A stretch of 64,000 nt of DNA from RUG705 sp934101175 (GCA_934101175.1 CAKOQC010000005.1:29026-93025); one strand, 5' to 3'; counted from the first letter of the stretch, positions 8,531 through 18,050 are shown. The notes: a model not told the origin generated them from the letters alone. Program-made: numbers and translations.

Positions 8531-10042
8531 ATGGTTGATAATAATATAGAAGATATTGCAATAATTTTTAATCACAAAAAATTAGAAAATGGTGATGAAA
8601 TTTATATTCCTTTTAAAGTTGTAGAAGGATATTATGATGATGTAGAAGAATGGTTCATTGATAAAAGTGGTAATGCATATCATCATATGAATGAACCCAT
8701 TAGTAGCGGTAATGTTTATGCTTGTCGTCAGAAGATTGGCAAAGTTGTAAATACTTATCGTCACAAAACCTTTCAAGAAATAAAAAAAGAGCTTCTATCA
8801 TTTGCTAAAAAATTTATTTATAAAAGAGAATATACTGATTTATATCATATCATCATGATAGATAAAAAGACCAATGAAGAGTTTAATTTTAAAGATATTG
8901 ACACTGACAGAATATATGAGACATGTGGATTTGATGTTGAAGAACAAGAAGATAATACATTAGAACCTATTGAAATTACTGAAAATCCAGCTTCTAAAGA
9001 AGAAAAAGAATTACCACTAACTCCTAAAGAGTTGGCAAGTAAGATAAAAGAAACAATTAAAGGACAAGATGAAGCTATTGATAAAATTGTTACTGCCCTT
9101 TATTTAAATCGTAACTATCCAGAACTAAAAAAGAAAAATATGTTATTGATTGGCCCATCTGGAGTAGGAAAGACAGCTATCTTTCAAACTTTATCTAAAA
9201 TATTGGATGTTCCTGTAGTTATCTTTTCAACTGCTGGCTTATCTCAAGCAGGATATGTTGGAAGAGGTACTGAAGAAATACTAAGTCAAATAATAATGGA
9301 CTGTAATAAAGATGTAAGTATTGCTAATAAAGCTATTGTTGTGTTAGATGAAATAGATAAATTAGCATATCAAGGATATGAATCTGGTTCTGTATCTACA
9401 AAGGGTGTTCAAAATGAAATTTTAAAAATTATTGAAGGCGATAAACGAGATATAAAGATAGGTGGCATTGGTAGTTACACTATTGATACTACAAATATAA
9501 CATTTATAGGACTTGGTGCTTTTTCTGAATTATATGAAAAAAGAGTATTTAACAAGAAGCCATCAATTGGTTTTTCTACCGGAGCAAGTACTGGGATTGA
9601 TTCAGAAGAAAAAATAAAAATTAACTCTGATGAGTTAGTAAATTATGGCTTGAAAAGAGAATTAATAGGACGTTTACCAGTAATTGTTGAATTAAATAAT
9701 CTAACTGAAGAAAATCTAAGGGATATTATTATAAATTCCAAAGATAGTGAATTAACTAAAATTCTTAAAATATTTGAAAATGCAGGTATAACTTGTTCTA
9801 ACGTTGAAGAAGTAATAGATATAATTGTCAAAGATGCTATCTCTAGAAAGATAGGAGCTAGAGGAATTATCTCTACAATTACTGAAATATTTATGAGTAT
9901 TTTTTATGATGCTCTAAGCAATGCTTCTTCATATGATGAATTAATTGTTGGTAAAAATATTCTTAATGACAAGTCAGACTATCAATTGATAAAAAACAAA
10001 AAATTAACAAAAAGATTATCTAGTAGTATGGAAAATCAATAA
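8531..10042 (+). CDS. ClpX-like AAA+ unfoldase without zinc-binding domain
   Basis: This is a 503-residue AAA+ ATPase related to ClpX. The C-terminal two thirds carry Walker A (GPSGVGKT, about 208-215), pore loop AGYVG, Walker B (VVLDEIDK, about 269-276), an IGF tripeptide at 346-348 in the position of the ClpP-docking loop, and sensor 2 (KIGARG, about 437). The usual ClpX N-terminal four-Cys zinc domain is absent. About 165 residues that I do not recognise replace it. Retention of IGF suggests it could still dock on ClpP; substrate choice must differ from that of ordinary ClpX (inference). No clpP is in the window. It lies 18 bases after aspS with AAAGGAG upstream. It is probably a paralogue rather than the housekeeping ClpX. 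Confidence 0.75.
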   Translation: MVDNNIEDIAIIFNHKKLENGDEIYIPFKVVEGYYDDVEEWFIDKSGNAYHHMNEPISSGNVYACRQKIGKVVNTYRHKTFQEIKKELLSFAKKFIYKREYTDLYHIIMIDKKTNEEFNFKDIDTDRIYETCGFDVEEQEDNTLEPIEITENPASKEEKELPLTPKELASKIKETIKGQDEAIDKIVTALYLNRNYPELKKKNMLLIGPSGVGKTAIFQTLSKILDVPVVIFSTAGLSQAGYVGRGTEEILSQIIMDCNKDVSIANKAIVVLDEIDKLAYQGYESGSVSTKGVQNEILKIIEGDKRDIKIGGIGSYTIDTTNITFIGLGAFSELYEKRVFNKKPSIGFSTGASTGIDSEEKIKINSDELVNYGLKRELIGRLPVIVELNNLTEENLRDIIINSKDSELTKILKIFENAGITCSNVEEVIDIIVKDAISRKIGARGIISTITEIFMSIFYDALSNASSYDELIVGKNILNDKSDYQLIKNKKLTKRLSSSMENQ

Positions 10043-10080
10043 TTTTTCATACTTTCTATTAAATAGAAGGGAATGATATT

Positions 10081-10857
10081 ATGAAAAGTAAAGAAGATAT
10101 TGAAAAGTCTTTGCAAAAACAATATCGTAAAAAAATATATTCTAAATTCAATAAAGCTATCAAAGAATTTAATTTAATTGAACCAAATGATGTTATTGGC
10201 ATTTGTATATCTGGTGGAAAAGATTCATTTCTTTTAGCAAAATGTATGCAAGAGTTAAAAAGACACAACAAAATTCCTTTTGAATTAAAATTTATCGTCA
10301 TGGATCCTGGCTATATTCCTGAAAAAATGAATCAAGTTATTGAGAATGCTAAGCATTTAGATATTCCTATTGAAGTTTTTGATACACACATTTTCGATGT
10401 TGTCAAAGACTCTACTAGTCCATGTTTTCTATGTGCTAGAATGCGTCGTGGCTGCCTATATGCAAAAGCTAAGGAACTAGGATGTAATAAAATAGCCTTA
10501 GGTCATCACTTCAATGATGTTATTGAAACAATTCTTCTAAATATGATTTATAATGGTAAATTTTCTGGTATGCTTCCAATTCTAGAAAGTGATAACTTTG
10601 AAAATATGCAATTAATTAGACCATTATATTATGTTAAAGAAAAGGATATCATTACTTGGGTTAAATATACTGAAATGAATTTTATTGATTGTGCTTGCAA
10701 AGTAACTAAGAAAAGTCTTGGAAAAAGAAGAGAGGTAAAAGCATTATCATATCAATTAGTAGATATGTATGAAAATGCTGATATTAATATTCTAAATTCC
10801 ATGTTTAATGTAAATCCCAATACTACTTTTATTGACAAAAATATAAATAAAAAATAA
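10081..10857 (+). CDS. TtcA-like tRNA 2-thiocytidine synthetase (PP-loop)
   Basis: The product belongs to the TtcA/TtuA group, which activates a tRNA base with ATP and inserts sulfur through an iron-sulfur cluster. The PP-loop SGGKDS is at about residues 44-49. The CxxC pair in CFLCARM (about 115 and 118) and a later Cys in DCACKV (about 203-205) match the cluster ligands of TtcA. The length of 258 residues is slightly short for the family. Ribosome site GAAGGGA precedes the ATG. A strong terminator starts right after the stop, so the transcript ends here. The exact tRNA position modified cannot be told from sequence. Confidence 0.8.
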   Translation: MKSKEDIEKSLQKQYRKKIYSKFNKAIKEFNLIEPNDVIGICISGGKDSFLLAKCMQELKRHNKIPFELKFIVMDPGYIPEKMNQVIENAKHLDIPIEVFDTHIFDVVKDSTSPCFLCARMRRGCLYAKAKELGCNKIALGHHFNDVIETILLNMIYNGKFSGMLPILESDNFENMQLIRPLYYVKEKDIITWVKYTEMNFIDCACKVTKKSLGKRREVKALSYQLVDMYENADINILNSMFNVNPNTTFIDKNINKK

Positions 10858-10886
10858 ATATTATCTTAACGGATAATATTTTTTTG
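10858..10886 (+). terminator. Rho-independent terminator
   Basis: ATATTATC and GATAATAT form a perfect 8-bp stem followed by seven T. It sits directly after the stop codon of the TtcA-like gene. Confidence 0.85.
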
Positions 10887-10998
10887 GTAATATTTTAATC
10901 ATTATGCTAAAAAAATATTCATTAAAAAGTAATCTTTCTATAAGTGGTTAATATAACTACTGAAAGGATAAAAAAATATCTCGGAAAGGAGGCTCGAC

Positions 10999-11679
10999 GT
11001 GATTGACTTTAAAAAAATTCCCAACGAAGAAAAACCAAGAGAAAGATTATATCAATATGGTAGTGAAAATTTATCTAATGAAGAGTTAATTTCTATTTTG
11101 TTAAAAACAGGTACTAAAGGTTCATGTGTAAAGGAAGTATCTTTGAAATTACTAGAAGAAATAGGTGACATTACCAAACTTAAAGATATTGGCTTAAAAA
11201 CTTTAATAAAAGTTCCTGGAATAGGGAGAGTAAAGGCTATTGAATTGAAAGCTGCTATCGAGTTAGGTAAAAGAGTATTTAATACCAATCTTGAATTAGC
11301 TAAAATAAAATTAAACACTCCTATTAATATATATCAATATTTTTATCCTTTGTTAAAAGATGAAAAACAAGAATATTTTTATTGTGCTTATTTGGATACT
11401 AAAGGAAATTTAATTACTAAAAAATCATTGTTTAAAGGGACTATTAATAGTTCAATTGTACATCCAAGAGAAATTTTTAAAGAAGCTTACTTGTTGTCAG
11501 CTAGTGGTATTGTTTGTATCCATAATCATCCATCCGGTGATAGTACTCCATCTAGAGAAGATATTATGTTGACTAGAAAAATTAAAGAAATAAGTATTAT
11601 TCATGGTATTAATTTAATAGATCATGTAATTATTGGTAATGGTGAATATTATAGTTTTTATGAAGACAAAAAAATATAA
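10999..11679 (+). CDS. radC: RadC family JAB/MPN+ domain protein
   Basis: RadC proteins have an N-terminal helix-hairpin-helix region (here IKVPGIGRVKAIELKAAIE) and a C-terminal JAMM metalloprotease-like domain. The JAMM motif HNHPSGDSTPSREDI is intact from about residue 175, with both His and the Asp. The length of 226 residues is normal for the family. The start is GTG at 10999, chosen because of the strong GGAAAGGAGG site just upstream. The name reflects an old assignment to DNA repair; the biochemical function remains uncertain. It stands alone between the TtcA-like gene and deoD. Confidence 0.92.
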   Translation: MIDFKKIPNEEKPRERLYQYGSENLSNEELISILLKTGTKGSCVKEVSLKLLEEIGDITKLKDIGLKTLIKVPGIGRVKAIELKAAIELGKRVFNTNLELAKIKLNTPINIYQYFYPLLKDEKQEYFYCAYLDTKGNLITKKSLFKGTINSSIVHPREIFKEAYLLSASGIVCIHNHPSGDSTPSREDIMLTRKIKEISIIHGINLIDHVIIGNGEYYSFYEDKKI

Positions 11680-11786
11680 GTTATTATAAAAAAGTCAAGT
11701 GTAGCAACTGAATGATTATAATAGACAATTATAATAAAATTTGATAAAATAGTATATATCATTGGTATACTAAGGAGAGTGAAATT

Positions 11787-12497
11787 ATGCCAACAGTACA
11801 TATTGAGTCAAAAAAAGGAGAAATATCAGATATTGTTTTGATGCCTGGTGACCCTAAAAGAAGTGAATATATAGCTAAGAAATTTTTAAGTGATTGCAAA
11901 CTAGTAAATAGTGTAAGAGGAATGTTTGCTTATACCGGATACTATAAAGATCGATTAATAACAGTTTTTCCTTCTGGAATGGGAAATCCTAGTATGGGAA
12001 TTTATTCATATGAATTATTTAAAGAATATGGTGTTGAAAAAATTATTCGTATTGGTTCATGTGGTGGTTATTCTGAAAGACTTAAATTAGAAGATGTAAT
12101 ATTAGTAAGTGGTAGTTATAGTGAAAGTAACTATGCTAAAGCTATGAATGGGTATAATGATAAATTGATTTTATCAGATGAAAATTTGAATAATGTCATT
12201 AAAAGCACTGCTAAAGCAATGAAGAAAAATCTTGTTACTGGTAATATTTATTGTGGTGATGCTTTCTATGAAAAAGAATATGATTACAAAGATAGAGTAA
12301 ATAAATTAAATGTTCTAGGTATAGAAATGGAAACTTTTGCTTTATTTAGTAATGCTAAAAAATTCTCTAAAAAAGCTACTGCCTTATTAACAGTATCAGA
12401 CTTATTTTTTAGCGAAGAAAAGTTGACTAGTGAACAAAGAGAAAAAGGATTAAATGATATGATTACTTTAGCATTAGAAAGTGCTATTAATTTATAA
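11787..12497 (+). CDS. deoD: purine nucleoside phosphorylase, DeoD type
   Basis: The enzyme cleaves purine (deoxy)nucleosides with phosphate to free base and (deoxy)ribose-1-phosphate, for salvage. The 236-residue protein has the trimeric-family signatures MPGDPKRSEYIA near the N-terminus, PSGMGNPSMGIYSYELF, RIGSCGGY (phosphate site) and GIEMETFALF (ribose-binding Glu). AAGGAGAG precedes the ATG. A second, different phosphorylase lies at 33847-34605. Confidence 0.94.
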   Translation: MPTVHIESKKGEISDIVLMPGDPKRSEYIAKKFLSDCKLVNSVRGMFAYTGYYKDRLITVFPSGMGNPSMGIYSYELFKEYGVEKIIRIGSCGGYSERLKLEDVILVSGSYSESNYAKAMNGYNDKLILSDENLNNVIKSTAKAMKKNLVTGNIYCGDAFYEKEYDYKDRVNKLNVLGIEMETFALFSNAKKFSKKATALLTVSDLFFSEEKLTSEQREKGLNDMITLALESAINL

Positions 12498-12566
12498 TAT
12501 ATATAGTTTAAAAATCTAATTGTTGGTAATAATATTATTGTGTAATTGAGAGGATGCGTGTTATTT

Positions 12567-13820
12567 GTGAAATATACTTGTTATGATATGAATGCTTACA
12601 ATTTACATGTTATTAAAACAGATAAATTCAAAACAATAACTGTAAGTGTTGCCTTCAGAAGAAAAATTAAAAAAGAAGAAATAACAATCAGAAATTTGAT
12701 TAAAGAACTAATAATTAATTCTTCAGCTAATTATAAAACAGAAAGAAGTTTAATTATTGAAACAGAAAATTTATATGATTTGAAGTTATTGTCTTCTAAT
12801 TATCGAATTGGCAATTATGCTATATTTTCTTTAAAAACAAGATTTTTAAATGAAAAATATACCGAAGAAGGTATGAATGAAGAATCAATTAGATTTTTAT
12901 TGGATATTTTATTTAACCCTTACTTAGATAATGAAGTAGATAAATGTAAGAAGAAAATAGAAAAGAGTATAAAGTCCTTAAGTGATAACAAAGTAAAATA
13001 TGCTTTGTTTAAGTTATTAGAAACTACTGATGATATGCCATATTCTTATAATAGTTATGGCTACTTAGAGGACTTAGAAAAAATAACTAAAGAAGATTTA
13101 AAAAAATACTATGAGAGTATTATACATGATGATATTGTAGATGTTTATGTTGTAGGAGATGTTGATGAAAATAACATTAAAAGTATTTTTAAAGAATATT
13201 TTAAAATAACTACATATCATAAACAAAATATTGATATTATAACTCCAGAACTAAAATATCGAAGTAAAGCTATCGAAATAAAGGAACAAGATAATGTTAA
13301 TCAAACTCAACTAGCAATTTTATGTAATATAAATGGACTAACAGAACGCGAAAGGAAATATGTTTTCCCGGTTTATAGTGAAATGTTAGGAGGAAGCTCC
13401 AATTCAATTTTATTTGAGAATGTTCGCGGTAAGAATTCTTATGCTTATTATGTAAATTCTGTAGCTAAACCATATGATAATATGATGATGATATATTCTG
13501 GTATAGATGGTAATAATACAAATAATGTTAAAAAAATAATTGAAAAGTCCTTAAAAGAAATAAACAAAGGAAAAATAAATCAAGAGAAATTAAAAAGTGC
13601 CAAAAAAACTATTGTTTCAGGAATAAAGGCAAGTCTAGATAATCCACTTGGAATAATTAACAATTATTATGCCAAAACATTAGTAAATTCAGATGATATT
13701 GAAACTAGAATTAAAAGAGTAGAAGAAGTGACTAAAGAAGAAATAAGTACTTTGAGTAAAAAAATATCTATTTATTCTTATTTTGTATTGGAGGCATCAA
13801 ATGAAGAAAATAACGATTAA
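12567..13820 (+). CDS. M16 family peptidase homologue without zinc motif (YmfF-like)
   Basis: This 417-residue protein is of the M16 (pitrilysin) fold, like YmfF of the YmfF-YmfH pair. It lacks HxxEH, so it is probably the non-catalytic partner, as known for paired M16 proteins. The reading frame is open from a TTG at 12546, but I prefer the GTG at 12567 because GAGAGG lies about twelve bases upstream. The last 20 bases overlap the following gene, which supports translational coupling and a heterodimer. The substrate is unknown. Confidence 0.78.
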   Translation: MKYTCYDMNAYNLHVIKTDKFKTITVSVAFRRKIKKEEITIRNLIKELIINSSANYKTERSLIIETENLYDLKLLSSNYRIGNYAIFSLKTRFLNEKYTEEGMNEESIRFLLDILFNPYLDNEVDKCKKKIEKSIKSLSDNKVKYALFKLLETTDDMPYSYNSYGYLEDLEKITKEDLKKYYESIIHDDIVDVYVVGDVDENNIKSIFKEYFKITTYHKQNIDIITPELKYRSKAIEIKEQDNVNQTQLAILCNINGLTERERKYVFPVYSEMLGGSSNSILFENVRGKNSYAYYVNSVAKPYDNMMMIYSGIDGNNTNNVKKIIEKSLKEINKGKINQEKLKSAKKTIVSGIKASLDNPLGIINNYYAKTLVNSDDIETRIKRVEEVTKEEISTLSKKISIYSYFVLEASNEENND

Positions 13821-15069
13821 TCAAGTAGATGAAAATATCTATTTTGAACATCTTGATAATGGTTTAGATGTATATTTATATGTTAATGAAAATGTTCATA
13901 ATAACTATGTTACTTTTACTACTAAATATGGCTCAGTATATAGTGAATTCAAAGATAATTCTGGAAAAATGATAAAAGTACCTAACGGAATTGCCCATTT
14001 TTTAGAGCATAAAGTTTTTGTTCAAGAAGAAGATCCACAACCAGAAGATTTTTACGGTGAATTAGGCGGTATGTGCAATGCCTATACAACATTTAAAAAT
14101 ACTACTTATTTATTTTCAACTACCGAAAAACTTGAAGAAGGAGTAAATTATCTTTTAGATTTTGTACAAAGCTTATATTTAACTGAAGAATCTGTTGAAT
14201 CAGAGAAAGATATTATCATTCAAGAAATAAACATGTGTGATGATAGACCAATAGATATCTTATATGAAAAAATTAGAAAAAATGCCATTAAAAATAATCC
14301 TTTTAAAGAAAGCATTATAGGTACTTCAGAAGAAGTTAGAAGTATTACCAAAGAACTATTAGAAAAATGTTATAACAGATTTTATCATCCATCTAATATG
14401 TTTTTAGTTGTAGCAGGAAATTTTGATAAAGATAAAATATTGCAAGTAATAAAAGATAATCAAAGTAAAAAAAGTTTTTCTAAAGAATACAAATATTCTT
14501 TAAAAGAATATGATGAACCTGATAAAGTAGTTAAAAAATATGAAGTTGTAAAATGTAATACTAATATTCCTAAGATGGCTTATACTATTAAAATTCCTAT
14601 AAATAATTTTAATATGGAACCAAGAAGATTAAGTATCTATATGTATATAATATTTAATTTGTTATTTGGAGATACCTCTAAATTCGATGAAGAATGCAAA
14701 AAACAAGGTCTTATTACAAGCAGTCTATATTATAACATTTTAGATATTGACACTCATTTTATAGTATCTTTAATTAATTCCAGTGATAAATATGAAGAAT
14801 TAGTCAAAGCTATCGATGAAAAATTAGAAAATATTAGTTTTAATGATTCTGATTTTGAAAGAAAGAAAAAAGTTCTTATAAGCAATGAAATATTTAGCTA
14901 TGAAAACATTGAAATGATTAATGAAATGATTATAGATAATATCATTTTTGATAACAAAGTAGAATCAGAAATAATTCCTATTATAAAATCCTTAAACATG
15001 AAAGAATTAAAAGAAATAGTATCAAAAATAGACTTTAAAAATAAAAGCGTTGTCATCTTAAAAAAATAG
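13801..15069 (+). CDS. M16 family zinc peptidase (YmfH-like)
   Basis: This is the catalytic partner of the preceding gene. The inverted zinc motif HFLEH is at residues 66-70, and a likely third ligand Glu lies in IIIQEI near 142. The protein is 422 residues with two M16 half-domains. The ATG at 13801 follows GGAGG within the end of the upstream gene, so the start at 13783 is rejected. M16 pairs of this type process small peptides or proteins; the target here cannot be inferred. A long terminator follows immediately. Confidence 0.87.
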   Translation: MKKITINQVDENIYFEHLDNGLDVYLYVNENVHNNYVTFTTKYGSVYSEFKDNSGKMIKVPNGIAHFLEHKVFVQEEDPQPEDFYGELGGMCNAYTTFKNTTYLFSTTEKLEEGVNYLLDFVQSLYLTEESVESEKDIIIQEINMCDDRPIDILYEKIRKNAIKNNPFKESIIGTSEEVRSITKELLEKCYNRFYHPSNMFLVVAGNFDKDKILQVIKDNQSKKSFSKEYKYSLKEYDEPDKVVKKYEVVKCNTNIPKMAYTIKIPINNFNMEPRRLSIYMYIIFNLLFGDTSKFDEECKKQGLITSSLYYNILDIDTHFIVSLINSSDKYEELVKAIDEKLENISFNDSDFERKKKVLISNEIFSYENIEMINEMIIDNIIFDNKVESEIIPIIKSLNMKELKEIVSKIDFKNKSVVILKK

Positions 15070-15070
15070 T

Positions 15071-15134
15071 AAAAAAACTATTAATATTTGATGCTGATTA
15101 TATTTGGCTCCAAATAACTATTAATAGTTTTTTT
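15071..15134 (+). terminator. long-stem terminator after the M16 pair
   Basis: AAAAAACTATTAATA pairs with TATTAATAGTTTTTT across a loop that can itself pair (TTTG with CAAA). A T run follows. The symmetry would allow it to work in both directions. Confidence 0.75.
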
Positions 15135-15214
15135 CTTAGTATAAAATAAATATTTTTAAAAATAAAACATATAAATAATTATCGTTATAATATTAAGAAA
15201 AATAAGAAAAAATG

Positions 15215-15355
15215 TTGAAATAGTTCAGAATTTATGATAAGATAATTGTGGCTTTTCAAAGAAATAGCACAAGTATTGATTTAGACGTCTAGTGCCAGAA
15301 GGTGATTTCTAAAGAAGAGATACTTGGAAGATTAAACAAAAGGAGAGTGAAAAAT
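15215..15355 (+). promoter_or_regulatory. rpsB promoter and structured leader
   Basis: The promoter boxes are TTGAAA (15215-15220), 17 bases and TAAGAT (15238-15243). The roughly 100-base leader can fold as a three-way junction: CAAGTAT (15270-15276) with ATACTTG (15320-15326), enclosing a TAGACGTCTA hairpin (15282-15291) and AGAA/TTCT (15297-15310). This could be an autoregulatory ribosomal-protein leader; that is inference. AAGGAGAG precedes the start at 15356. Confidence 0.5.
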
Positions 15356-16318
15356 ATGGCAGTAGTAGCAATGAGCTATCTATTAGAAGCTGGAGTTCAT
15401 TTCGGACATCAAACAAAGAGATGGAATCCAAAAATGAAAGAGTATATTTTTTCTACAAGAGATGATATTTATATCATGGACTTACAAAAAACTACTGAAA
15501 AGTTAGAAGAAGCATACAATGCTCTTAAAACTATCGTAGAAAACGGTGGAAAAGTATTATTCGTTGGTACAAAAAAACAAGCAGCTGAAGTATGTAAAGA
15601 AGAAGCTGCAAGAACAGGCATGTATTACATGACTGAAAGATGGTTAGGTGGAACTTTAACTAATTTCAAGACAATCAGAAACAGAGTATACTATCTTGAA
15701 AAAATTGAAAAAATGGAACAAGATGGTACATTTGATAAATTGCCTAAAAAAGAAGTAGCTGGTCTTAAGAAAGAATACGAAAAATTAAATAAAAACCTTT
15801 GTGGTATCAGAGATATGGATAAATTACCACAAGCTGTTGTAATTGTTGATTCTACTAAAGAATACAATGCAATAAGAGAAGCAAATATTTTAGGTATTCC
15901 AGTATTTGGATTAATTGATACTAATTGTGATCCAGATAATATTGACTATGTAATTCCTGGTAATGATGATGCAGTTAAATCTATTAAAGTTGTACTTGGA
16001 GCATTAAATAATGCAGCTGCAGAAGCACAAGGACTAGAAATAGTAGATTATTTAACTGAAGATGAAAGTAAAAAACAAGTAAGAGTTCACGATAAACCAA
16101 TGAAAAAAGAATTTAAGAAAGTAGAAAATACTGAAAAAGTTGAAGAAGTAAAAGAAGTAAAGGAAATCAATGAAGAAAAGCCAGTAAGTGTTGAAAAAAC
16201 ACCTAAAATTGATTTAACAATCCTTACAGTTACTGAACTTAAAGAATTAGCTAAGAAAAAAGAAATCAAAGGCTATTCAAAAATGAAAAAAGAAGATTTA
16301 ATTGAAGCTTTAAAATAA
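15356..16318 (+). CDS. rpsB: 30S ribosomal protein S2 with extra C-terminal domain
   Basis: S2 binds the small ribosomal subunit and is needed for S1 recruitment. The core begins with LLEAGVHFGHQTKRWNPKM and contains TERWLGGTLTNFKTI and the DTNCDPDNIDYVIPGNDDA region, so it is intact to about residue 235. The protein is 320 residues, longer than usual. After the core comes a charged Lys/Glu/Val linker and then a domain of about 33 residues (TVTELKELAKKK...KKEDLIEALK) that looks like a Rho_N or SAP-type helix-loop-helix. Such a domain could bind nucleic acid (inference). I chose the ATG at 15356 with AAGGAGAG, not the upstream in-frame GTG at 15302. tsf follows, as in most bacteria. Confidence 0.95.
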   Translation: MAVVAMSYLLEAGVHFGHQTKRWNPKMKEYIFSTRDDIYIMDLQKTTEKLEEAYNALKTIVENGGKVLFVGTKKQAAEVCKEEAARTGMYYMTERWLGGTLTNFKTIRNRVYYLEKIEKMEQDGTFDKLPKKEVAGLKKEYEKLNKNLCGIRDMDKLPQAVVIVDSTKEYNAIREANILGIPVFGLIDTNCDPDNIDYVIPGNDDAVKSIKVVLGALNNAAAEAQGLEIVDYLTEDESKKQVRVHDKPMKKEFKKVENTEKVEEVKEVKEINEEKPVSVEKTPKIDLTILTVTELKELAKKKEIKGYSKMKKEDLIEALK

Positions 16319-16341
16319 ATAAATTAAAAGGAGCGATAAAC

Positions 16342-17211
16342 ATGATTAGTGCAAGCATGGTAAAAGAACTAAGAGAATCTACTGGTGCTGGAATGTTAGA
16401 CTGTAAAAAAGCCTTAGAAGCATCAAATGGAAATATGGAAGATGCCATAACTTGGTTAAGAGAAAAAGGAATTTCAAAAGCTGCTAAAAAAGCATCAAGA
16501 ATAGCCGCTGAAGGTTTAGCTGTAGCAAAAATAAATGGCAATAAAGCTGTAATTGTTGAAGTTAATTCAGAAACAGATTTCGTTGCTAAAAATGAAGAAT
16601 TTAAAAATTTAGTAAACAACATTGCTGACACATTACTTAATAATGATGTTAAAACTGTTGAAGAAGCTAATAAATTAACTCATGATGGAAAAACAATCGA
16701 AGAATTAATTATCGAAAAAACTTCTACTATAGGAGAAAAATTATCATTCAGAAGATTTGAAATAGTAGAAAAAGAAGATAGTCAAGTATTTGGTACATAT
16801 TCTCATATGGGTGGAAAAATTGTATCTTTATGTGTTCTTACTAAGGATGAAGAAGTTGCTAAAGATATAGCAATGCAAATAGCTGCAATGAAACCATTAT
16901 ATCTAAATAGAGATATGGTTCCTGCAGAAGTATTAGAAAAAGAAAGAAATATCTTAAAAGAACAAGCTGAAAATGAAGGTTTAGATCCAAATAAGATCGA
17001 TATGATTGTTAATGGAAGAATTAACAAATATTATGAAGAAGTTTGCTTAGTAGACCAAGGATTTATTAAAGAAAATAAAATGAAAGTTAATAAATTTGTA
17101 GAGTCTAAAGGTAGCGAAATACTTTCATTTGTAAGATATGAAGTTGGCGAAGGAATGGAAAAAAGAGAAGAAAACTTTGCTGATGAAGTAATGAAACAAA
17201 TTAACGGATAG
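16342..17211 (+). CDS. tsf: translation elongation factor Ts
   Basis: EF-Ts exchanges GDP for GTP on EF-Tu. The 289-residue protein begins with the N-terminal UBA-like domain (VKELRESTGAGMLDCKKALEA) and carries the core signature EVNSETDFVAKNEEF. The dimerisation region and the C-terminal module with LVDQGFIKENKMKV are present. It lies 23 bases after rpsB with AAAGGAG upstream, and the two are surely one operon. A terminator follows ten bases after the stop. Confidence 0.97.
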   Translation: MISASMVKELRESTGAGMLDCKKALEASNGNMEDAITWLREKGISKAAKKASRIAAEGLAVAKINGNKAVIVEVNSETDFVAKNEEFKNLVNNIADTLLNNDVKTVEEANKLTHDGKTIEELIIEKTSTIGEKLSFRRFEIVEKEDSQVFGTYSHMGGKIVSLCVLTKDEEVAKDIAMQIAAMKPLYLNRDMVPAEVLEKERNILKEQAENEGLDPNKIDMIVNGRINKYYEEVCLVDQGFIKENKMKVNKFVESKGSEILSFVRYEVGEGMEKREENFADEVMKQING

Positions 17212-17220
17212 TTAACTTCA

Positions 17221-17253
17221 AACACTAGATTTTAAAAAAATCTAGTGTTTTTC
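17221..17253 (+). terminator. terminator of the rpsB-tsf operon
   Basis: AACACTAGATTT pairs with AAATCTAGTGTT, followed by a T run. Confidence 0.88.
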
Positions 17254-17302
17254 TTTACTTTCTTATCTATACAGTGTTAAAATAATCTAGGAGGGTAGTA
17301 AA

Positions 17303-17671
17303 ATGGAAGTAAAAGAAGAATTACAGCTAAGTGACATAACAATAGATATTTGCAATAGATTGAAAAATTATAAAAATAATATTAAAAATGATATGGTAAT
17401 AGGAGATACATACATAATATCTGGAATAGAATTAGTAGAAAAAATTATAAGAGAAATAAATCCAACTACAGTTTCTGAAAAAATTGTTAGTGATTTGGAG
17501 TTTATGATACGCAATTATAATAAATTAAAAGAAAAGAAAATGCAATCATTTAATAATTATACATTATTTGGGATACAACACGCTAATATGCTAGTAGCAT
17601 TATACGTAAACGAACATTTGCAAAAAACACAAGAAGAAGTTAAAATAAAAACAAAAAAGTTAACTATCTAG
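17303..17671 (+). CDS. hypothetical helical protein, 122 aa
   Basis: I do not recognise this family. The protein is Lys/Asn/Ile-rich, looks mostly alpha-helical, and has no signal peptide or transmembrane segment. Its only Cys is near residue 18 (DICNRL). A good AGGAGGG site lies before the ATG, and its codon use resembles its neighbours, so it is probably a real gene. It sits alone between the tsf terminator and the thrS T-box. Confidence 0.6.
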   Translation: MEVKEELQLSDITIDICNRLKNYKNNIKNDMVIGDTYIISGIELVEKIIREINPTTVSEKIVSDLEFMIRNYNKLKEKKMQSFNNYTLFGIQHANMLVALYVNEHLQKTQEEVKIKTKKLTI

Positions 17672-17798
17672 TTTTTATATAATTATATTTATAGTTTGTT
17701 TTAATAATTGAAATTTTAATAATTGAAATATAATTATAAACAATCATAAAAATATAATTGATTTCTTTAGAGATAATTAATAAAAATAAATTTACTAG

Positions 17799-18050
17799 TA
17801 GACAAATAAATAATTTTGTTATATAATAAGATTGCTTTTGAGAAAAACTATGATTAGGACAAGATTATATAATAAGTTTTAAAGAGAGTTAGCGGTTGGT
17901 GCAAGCTAGCAAATAAGTTATATAGTTACTACCTATGAGTTGCTACCGAAAGGATAGCCGGGATACATTATCTCGTTAATGAATTAAGACCAAATTAGGA
18001 TGGTACCGTGTTATTAACACTCCTTTATTTTAAGGAGTGTTTTTTATTTT
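17799..18050 (+). promoter_or_regulatory. promoter and T-box leader of thrS
   Basis: The promoter is TAGACA (17799-17804), 17 bases, TATAAT (17822-17827). The leader has a full-length stem I with the conserved AGAGAGTTAGCGGTTGGTG element, and a Thr codon ACC at 17931-17933 in the expected specifier region. A stem II candidate follows (GCTACC...GGATAGC). The T-box AGGATGGTACCGTG is near 17997, with two changes from consensus. The antiterminator helix GTGTT/AACAC competes with terminator AACACTCCTT/AAGGAGTGTT plus T run. Expression of threonyl-tRNA synthetase should rise when tRNA-Thr is uncharged. Confidence 0.88.
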
